Of a stretch of DNA of 64,000 nucleotides, positions 59,601-64,000 are shown piece by piece (position 1 is the stretch's first letter; every line of letters begins with the position of its first letter). Position numbers and translations under genes: made by a program. This stretch comes from Haliotis asinina. Taxonomy: Eukaryota; Mollusca; Gastropoda; Lepetellida; Haliotidae. Under the pieces are notes generated by a model. It did no database searches, was not told the DNA's origin, and saw nothing but the letters and a program-made list of their open reading frames with translations. Location of the stretch: assembly GCF_037392515.1 (NCBI RefSeq), contig NC_090287.1:6121501-6185500 (forward strand). Reading direction: 5' to 3'.

Positions 59601-62600
59601 ACACGTGTCCACTATCTGTGAGAACAAGGTACAACAGAGACCTGCTTGGATCTGATTGCTCTGTCCTTGTGTGCCTTTGTGTGTGCATGCATGATTGTTT
59701 TGTGTGAACTGTACCATTTTGTTCATGTCGGGGCCCTGAATAATGCCATATTACAGTTTGACATGGAATGCAATTGGGACTCTTTATACCGTCACCAAGC
59801 CGCTCAGTCCTTGTTTTCATCTCTTTATTGGCTGAGTGGCACCGAGGGACAAGCACCGTCTTTCAATATCTTATTGTGACCCAACTGAGGATCCAACATG
59901 AAACATTCTTCTTTATCCACTAGTCCAAGATATAGGTCCAGTGCTTCTACAGTAGGAGTTATAGCCCCTGACTCACTTCATCAGTCTAAGAGTACATGAA
60001 ATTTTCCAGTGAAATAGTCTTTCAATGTGAAACTGAATCCCCTCCCAAAACTTGGTTCCTTGAAATAGGAGATATTTGTGATCATATATTATATATTTAT
60101 AAAATTCATTATAGATGTTTTTTCACTATAAACTTGTGAAATATTTATTACCTTTGTAATCATGGTAGGATTGGTCATGTTAATGGTCATGGTGATGCCA
60201 GAACTGAATTTCCTCTTTATTAAGTTTGCTATGAAAATGAATACTAAACACGTCTCCCCAGAACTGCCGATCTGAGGTGAATCTGGCGGTGTGCACCTGT
60301 TTTTCTATCGAGTGTGCCAGCTTCAATGGAAACAGACCAATCAGATACTGCCGAGCTTGTCATGAATTTCGCCATAGCAACCAGGGCGGTCAGAGTCATG
60401 TGTTCCACCTAAGTATCCTTGACATTTGGTCCTGTCTGCCGGAGATACAGAGGTACCTCATGGACGCCATTGTCAGGTAGGAGCATTTCAGTTGATTTGA
60501 AAAATCTTTTGTGTACGTATATATCCCGAAATCACAGAAACGTGTGCCTTGTTATGATAAGTCGTCTGAGCTCGAACATGATAGTTACCCGCACACTCAA
60601 ACATATAACAGTCATAGTGCTAATATCCTTGTGAAACCAGGACCCAGTTTCCAGTAACAGTTGTTTAGTAGAGTGGTGACTGCATGAGAGTTAGAGGACT
60701 GTTTTACAGTATCTTTCTCTGTCTTGTCAGATGAATCCTGTTAATGTCATGTGAAGTGAGGGAGGTTACATATAGCCATTGGTGAAAAGTAGTCGGATGT
60801 TGATAGTCAGGATTTTGTGCAGTGAAGAACAGGAAGAGTTCTATGAATATACATCTTCTCTATTATTAATATGAGCGATGTTTTGAAGCAGCTACTAACA
60901 CTGTTACCAAGCAAGTTTCATTCTGTGGCTACACTGAAGCATCGCTCATGCATACTTGTCCACCCTGAGGACCCACTGAGTGAGAAGCTGGGGATTAGGG
61001 GATGCATGATTTTTAGGTTATTTATAGATGATTTTGTATGTCATTTTGTGATGATATATTAGAATTTTGAATGATGCATAAATTTGGAGAGGTAATGCGT
61101 GAGTGCATGACATTGATGTAAAATGCATGAGTCTCATGCAAGATGCATGAGAGTTGACAGGTATGCTGATATCAGTACTAAAGATAGTGTGTATCCATAG
61201 GGCACTCCCCGTCGTTCATCACACAACTTCTAAATACCACTCAAAGATCTGTTCAATGCATAAATGTACACAGAATACATTTTTTTTGTGCTTCATCCCT
61301 ACCGTAAGCTTCATATACATAACAAGTATGAGTAATAGAGGCCCATATTCCCTCAGTTTGTTGAAAGAGGCTCAACCAATCGAGTCCAAGCGTATGGTTG
61401 AGATGGGCGAAGAACATCGCCGCCCCACGGAGGAGGAGGAGGACTTTGAGGTGGAGGAGGGTGGGGAGCGGAAGTTGCTAAGTCGGTACGGCATTTGGCT
61501 GCAGGTGGAGTTGTGCAAACCCCGGGAGGACGAGGATATACCCATAGTGAGTAGTGATGGATGTTTGATGGAAGTGTGCAAATGTCTGATGGATGTTTAA
61601 TGGATATTCAACGGATATTTAATGGATATATCATGTATATTTGATGGATGTTTGATGGATATTCGGTGGATATTTAATGGATATATCATGTATATTTAAT
61701 GGATGTTTGTGGATAATCGACAGATGTTCAATGGATATATTTGATGGATGTTTGATGGTTGTGTTGCAGGAGGTACTGGGCCGGCTGCTGGGGATGATGT
61801 TCCAATGGTTTGATGCTACAGCCTACCTTCCTAATGGTGAGAACTATGACACAGTCAGCAACATTAGCCCCTCATTCATGCTTGAAATGACGCTTAAGTA
61901 CCCTATAAGTATGCGACATGCCATTTCTAGAATCATAGTTTTGGTAGCTTTCACAATATATTCTGAATGATTATAGTTTTACACCATGGTAAGCGGTGTT
62001 TAAGCAGTATCAGTATGGTCAATATATCAAGATTGAATGAAAGAGCAATCTTCCATTCCATGCTGGTACCATTGATATGTGATGACATGATAGCAAGTTG
62101 TAGAGTCTGAACACCCACTGGCTGTTTAGGACCTTTTCTCACCAGCATCCAAAAAAGGTTTGAGTTTCTGGTACATATTTTATATTCTGATAACCTTCTT
62201 TATATTGCTCTCATGTTTCAGACAATGTGGGCAATGCTCTTGAGCGTTTGAAACCGGAGGTAAGTTTCTGAAAAAACTGAACAATAGTTTATTGTAAATT
62301 GATCAGAACATTAGGTTTTTCTTTAAGTAATGTTCCCCTTCACCCATGTAATCAGTTATGGTGTCTACAACATTACCAATAATTTCAATATCATGATGTA
62401 TCGCTACTTGCTACTTCACTCACAGTTAGAATCACCTTGTATCCAGTCTAACAATGATGTTGTTCATTGTTGCCATTCTGAGTGTGGTATAACTAGTGTT
62501 ATTTGCTCTTCTCCAGTACATCTGCACCTGGCTGCAGGAGGTGATGAAGACTCACTTTGAGGTGGTGGTTTCATGTCTGCTGCCGCACCCAGTAGAGTAC

Positions 62601-64000
62601 TCCCGTGTGGGTGGAGTCTGGTGAGTACTGATGGGGAGATATTGCAGCTCGGGTGATTTGTGTGTAATCTTGTGTTTCATTTCATATATCAGCTTCAACA
62701 TTGCTACCCTGCTGTAAACAGGTCCATAAACAATAAAACAATTCTTTTTCTCAAATAAATACATCCGTAATTGATTCTAAGACGGTACATCATGGCTGCT
62801 ACTATTTCTGATTTTTTTTCTACAGTATCATGCATATTTCTTATCCATACATATGACAATATGGTCCTTATCTGGAGCCCTGAATTCACTAATTTTCAGT
62901 ATCACAGCACACAAAATATACTTCCACAACAAATTCATTGTCCAACAATTTTTTTCTATGTGATGCTCAGAATTTGTCAATCGGCCACATGCATTTGTTC
63001 AACCATTTGGAATTATGTTTGAGTGTGATGAACTTTATGCAGAGACGGAATAACTATGACAATTTCTGTTGTCAGAAAATTTGATAGAAAACATTTCATG
63101 ATAGAAACATTTCGTGTCAGATAGAAGTGTTTGTTACTTAGCATGATGTGGAAATGTTTATGACTGATTAATGTGTACATCCTCTAGGACGATGTATAAT
63201 CACATCTTTTTCACCGTAGGGACACACTGGCCACGCGGACCACGCAGATCAAGGAGGGACTCAATTGTTTCTTCTGTCTTGTGCCATACATTATTTCATT
63301 TGAGGTAACCAAATATATAAAATTATAATTTATACAGGACATTATGTAATATGAGGAACCTTTAGTCTTTAGCGACATTGTTTTGTTATCCATATTGTTA
63401 GATATCCATACATATTAACATCATCAGGAGTACTGTGATAGATTTTCTGTGATAAAGGTACAGGTGAAACAGACACTGCTTGCATGTTCTGAAGATTCAA
63501 CAAGTCAGTGACTTGTTTTACTGATTGTTTAGGACTAACATGTCTCTTTATCATCTTAGATGTCTTTCTCTATGTAAATATGTCATGCTCAGCAATATCA
63601 GTCAATATCAGTGATTTTGCATTATTAATGAAAGTTGGGGAAACAGCTATGTATGGCCTGTTAATGAGCAAGTTGTCATTGTAGATCTGGGACTATGTGA
63701 TGCCCTACTGGCTGGAGGCGATCAGGACTGAAGTTCCTGAAGATGAGCTGAGTAAACTCAAGGTGTTGCTCAGGTAAGGAGGAAGGGGACCTCAGGAGTA
63801 GACAGAAGTCATCTATGGTCATGGTTGAATGTTTTACTGGTTGAAACTATTGTCTTGAATGTCATTTATGCCTTATCTGTGACATGGTTGTATACAGAAT
63901 TTAATAAATGTTGATACATCATTTTCAGCAAAGCGTTTGACATCGACATGTGTCCCCTGCCATTCAGCTTGGACAAGATGTACCACTTTGTGACAGACCG
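50630..64000 (+). CDS. UNC79: UNC79, NALCN channel complex subunit (first 16 exons, 3' end outside window)
   Basis: Very large cytosolic scaffold that, with UNC80 and NLF-1/FAM155, supports the NALCN sodium-leak channel setting neuronal resting potential. Exons: 50630-50651, 52061-52181, 53035-53198, 53978-54241, 57133-57188, 57803-57932, 59149-59213, 59470-59628, 60262-60476, 61357-61546, 61770-61836, 62222-62259, 62517-62620, 63220-63304, 63685-63773, 63929-64000+. All junctions agree in phase; about 613 codons, roughly a quarter of the family's length (about 2600 aa). Matches to vertebrate UNC79 include DIANTLKYFS, LPYTVASTLAIFPPTLH, IAYGP, NTPPPLYICSDC, NRPIRYC, SRYGIW, MVFQWF-like MMFQWFDATAY, ARVGG-like SRVGGVW, WLEAIRTEVP and FDIDMCPLPFS. 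A Cys/His-rich stretch in exons 7-9 probably binds zinc. No breaks seen. Confidence 0.95.
50775..51098. repeat. Near-perfect 161-bp tandem duplication in UNC79 intron 1
   Basis: CATTTTCGAAGACAGTGATG begins at about 50775 and again at 50936. The copies differ by about one base (GGACTTAATAG against GGATTTAATAG), so it is recent. The rest of intron 1 (to 52060) shows no feature. Confidence 0.92.
52061..52181 (+). CDS. UNC79: UNC79 exon 2
   Basis: Acceptor TTTCTTGCAG, donor GTCAGT, phase 1 to 2. Encodes TSKIRNLKDYHYRITNNL and GSDIANTLKYFSTTLL. Confidence 0.93.
52434..52588 (+). mobile_element. tRNA-derived SINE in UNC79 intron 2
   Basis: Head GGAACCTAGTGGTTAAAGTG (A-box-like), GAGACCCGGTTGATTCCCCA (B box), then CTGGAATATTGCTAAAAACG and a CTCACTCACTCACTCAT tail. 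The best-preserved copy of this family here. Confidence 0.85.
53035..53198 (+). CDS. UNC79: UNC79 exon 3
   Basis: Acceptor TTTTTTTTGTCAG, donor GTAATT, phase 2 to 1. Encodes VLKDVPNIPAESYGPRQRD and YPSLDYQGLY-like FPNLNYCGLYHSVLNIIDL. Confidence 0.92.
53978..54241 (+). CDS. UNC79: UNC79 exon 4
   Basis: Acceptor CTTACTGCAG, donor GTAGGT, phase 1 at both ends. Encodes LPYTVASTLAIFPPTLHRDT and ASESAAAIITMVFQHT. Markedly GC-rich against the introns. Confidence 0.94.
54242..57132. other. UNC79 intron 4 (2.9 kb)
   Basis: AT-rich. The segment from TAAAGGTCACATATACTC (54307) to about 54850 has the look of a dispersed repeat but I cannot classify it. At 56965-57110 a decayed SINE core (CAGTATTCCAACAAATAGTC, AGTGATCAACATCATGAG) lies just before exon 5. 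No gene recognised. Confidence 0.5.
57133..57188 (+). CDS. UNC79: UNC79 exon 5
   Basis: Acceptor TGTATTTTAG, donor GTAAGG, phase 1 to 0. Encodes FHSQILECLMSMKKDIVK, matching human YHCQLLECLMKYKQEVWK. Confidence 0.92.
57803..57932 (+). CDS. UNC79: UNC79 exon 6
   Basis: Acceptor CTTCTGTGTAG, donor GTAGGC, phase 0 to 1. Encodes DVLSIIAYGPPAARAPAAHL and FYYWPQLNPSLS, matching human DLLYVIAYGPSQ...LFHYWPNLKPP. Confidence 0.94.
58537..58699. repeat. 80-bp tandem duplication in UNC79 intron 6
   Basis: CTATTTAAAGTGTGTGCC at 58537 recurs at 58617, and both copies include GGAAACCATGGTAGATTTA, with several substitutions between them. The rest of intron 6 (57933-59148) is unremarkable. Confidence 0.88.
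59149..59213 (+). CDS. UNC79: UNC79 exon 7 (Cys-rich)
   Basis: Acceptor TATATTTCAG, donor GTAGGA, phase 1 to 0. Encodes CQRKDCVNSKNCQAVK (human CQHIECHNAINKPAVK), the first half of a Cys-rich probable metal site. Confidence 0.92.
59470..59628 (+). CDS. UNC79: UNC79 exon 8
   Basis: Phase 0 at both ends, acceptor TTTACTTTAG, donor GTACAA. Encodes MCINPALAIQSGNTPPPLYI, CSDCAEVLRREHSEYMVDLL and ENK. Confidence 0.94.
59629..61356. other. UNC79 introns 8 and 9
   Basis: Apart from exon 9, no feature is recognisable. A stretch rich in GCATGAGT-like words at 61070-61160 is short and irregular. Confidence 0.5.
60262..60476 (+). CDS. UNC79: UNC79 exon 9
   Basis: Acceptor GTCTCCCCAG, donor GTAGGA, phase 0 to 2. 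Encodes CTCFSIECASFNGNRPIRYC and RACHEFRHSNQGG, matching human CFSAGCCGRHGNRPVRYCKRCHSNHHSN. Confidence 0.94.
61357..61546 (+). CDS. UNC79: UNC79 exon 10 (acidic linker)
   Basis: Acceptor TTCCCTCAG, donor GTGAGT, phase 2 to 0. Starts SLLKEAQPIESK, has a Glu-rich stretch (PTEEEEDFEVEEGGE) where vertebrates have a Ser/Asp-rich linker, and ends LLSRYGIWLQVELCKP. Confidence 0.92.
61550..61768. repeat. Simple repeat filling UNC79 intron 10
   Basis: Irregular TGGATGTTTGATGGATATTT-type units occupy almost the whole 223-bp intron, ending just before the exon 11 acceptor. Confidence 0.85.
61770..61836 (+). CDS. UNC79: UNC79 exon 11
   Basis: Acceptor GTGTTGCAG, donor GTGAGA, phase 0 to 1. Encodes EVLGRLLGMMFQWFDATAYL, matching human SLARLVAMVFQWFHSTAYM. 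Confidence 0.93.
62222..62259 (+). CDS. UNC79: UNC79 exon 12 (38 bp)
   Basis: Acceptor CATGTTTCAG, donor GTAAGT, phase 1 to 0. Encodes NVGNALERLKPE, matching human EVGSLVEKLKPQ. Confidence 0.9.
62517..62620 (+). CDS. UNC79: UNC79 exon 13
   Basis: Acceptor CTTCTCCAG, donor GTGAGT, phase 0 to 2. Encodes YICTWLQEVMKTHFEVVVSC and LLPHPVEYSRVGGVW. Confidence 0.94.
63220..63304 (+). CDS. UNC79: UNC79 exon 14
   Basis: Acceptor TTCACCGTAG, donor GTAACC, phase 2 to 0. Encodes TTQIKEGLNCFFCLVPYIIS, matching human TVTQLKEGLNRILCLIPYNV. Confidence 0.93.
63685..63773 (+). CDS. UNC79: UNC79 exon 15
   Basis: Acceptor GTCATTGTAG, donor GTAAGG, phase 0 to 2. Encodes WDYVMPYWLEAIRTEVPEDE, near-identical to human VWECIMPEWLEAIRTEVPDNQ. 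Confidence 0.95.
63929..64000 (+). CDS. UNC79: UNC79 exon 16 (cut by the window end)
   Basis: Acceptor TCATTTTCAG, enters in phase 2. Encodes KAFDIDMCPLPFSLDKMYHF and continues past 64000; human reads KMFDIELCPLPFSMEEMFGF. Confidence 0.93.

Larger units (their letters stand above)
61837..63928. other. UNC79 introns 11 to 15
   Basis: Between the short exons the sequence is AT-rich with no repeat, SINE or RNA gene that I can recognise. Confidence 0.5.

Overview
Eukaryotic, almost certainly molluscan nuclear DNA. The genes have many small exons with GT-AG introns, and the introns carry tRNA-derived SINEs ending in CACTCACTCACTC tails plus the companion SINE core common in gastropods. An abalone-like gastropod is the best guess, but that is inference. 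No bacterial, organellar or viral genes were seen.

Left third (1-20011, minus strand): DHTKD1, the E1 subunit of the mitochondrial 2-oxoadipate dehydrogenase complex. I could place 18 coding exons from the start codon at 20011 down to 302. Every splice phase agrees, and the 2160 coding bases give 720 codons. The C-terminal exons lie beyond position 1. Its introns hold two unrelated minisatellites that both have a 44-bp period. One of them repeats the 3' splice site and first 20 bases of exon 7 about 25 times. Intron 2 also holds a small intact antiparallel-free ORF on the same strand, of unknown function.

Middle (20.0-50.6 kb): gene-poor and repeat-rich. It contains minisatellites at 20.6-21.3, 24.8-26.3 and 47.3-48.8 kb, a decayed mariner-like transposase fragment, and a putative inverted-repeat transposon at 22.6-23.8 kb. 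It also has a dead endonuclease/reverse-transcriptase retroposon (27.0-28.3 kb), a nearly intact Tc1-like element with TIRs and TA duplications (31056-32341), and a 593-bp MITE with a 10-bp target duplication (35577-36169), SINEs, a LINE 3' fragment and hairpins. Across this region runs one complete five-exon minus-strand gene (42104 down to 33579, 207 aa). I do not recognise it; its pattern suggests two ferredoxin-like alpha-beta domains, and one exon is only 28 bp.

Right (50630-64000, plus strand): the first 16 coding exons (about 613 codons) of UNC79, the large auxiliary subunit of the NALCN sodium-leak channel complex. The gene runs off the window end. UNC79 and the five-exon gene are divergent, about 8.5 kb apart. 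The three genes have no obvious functional link.
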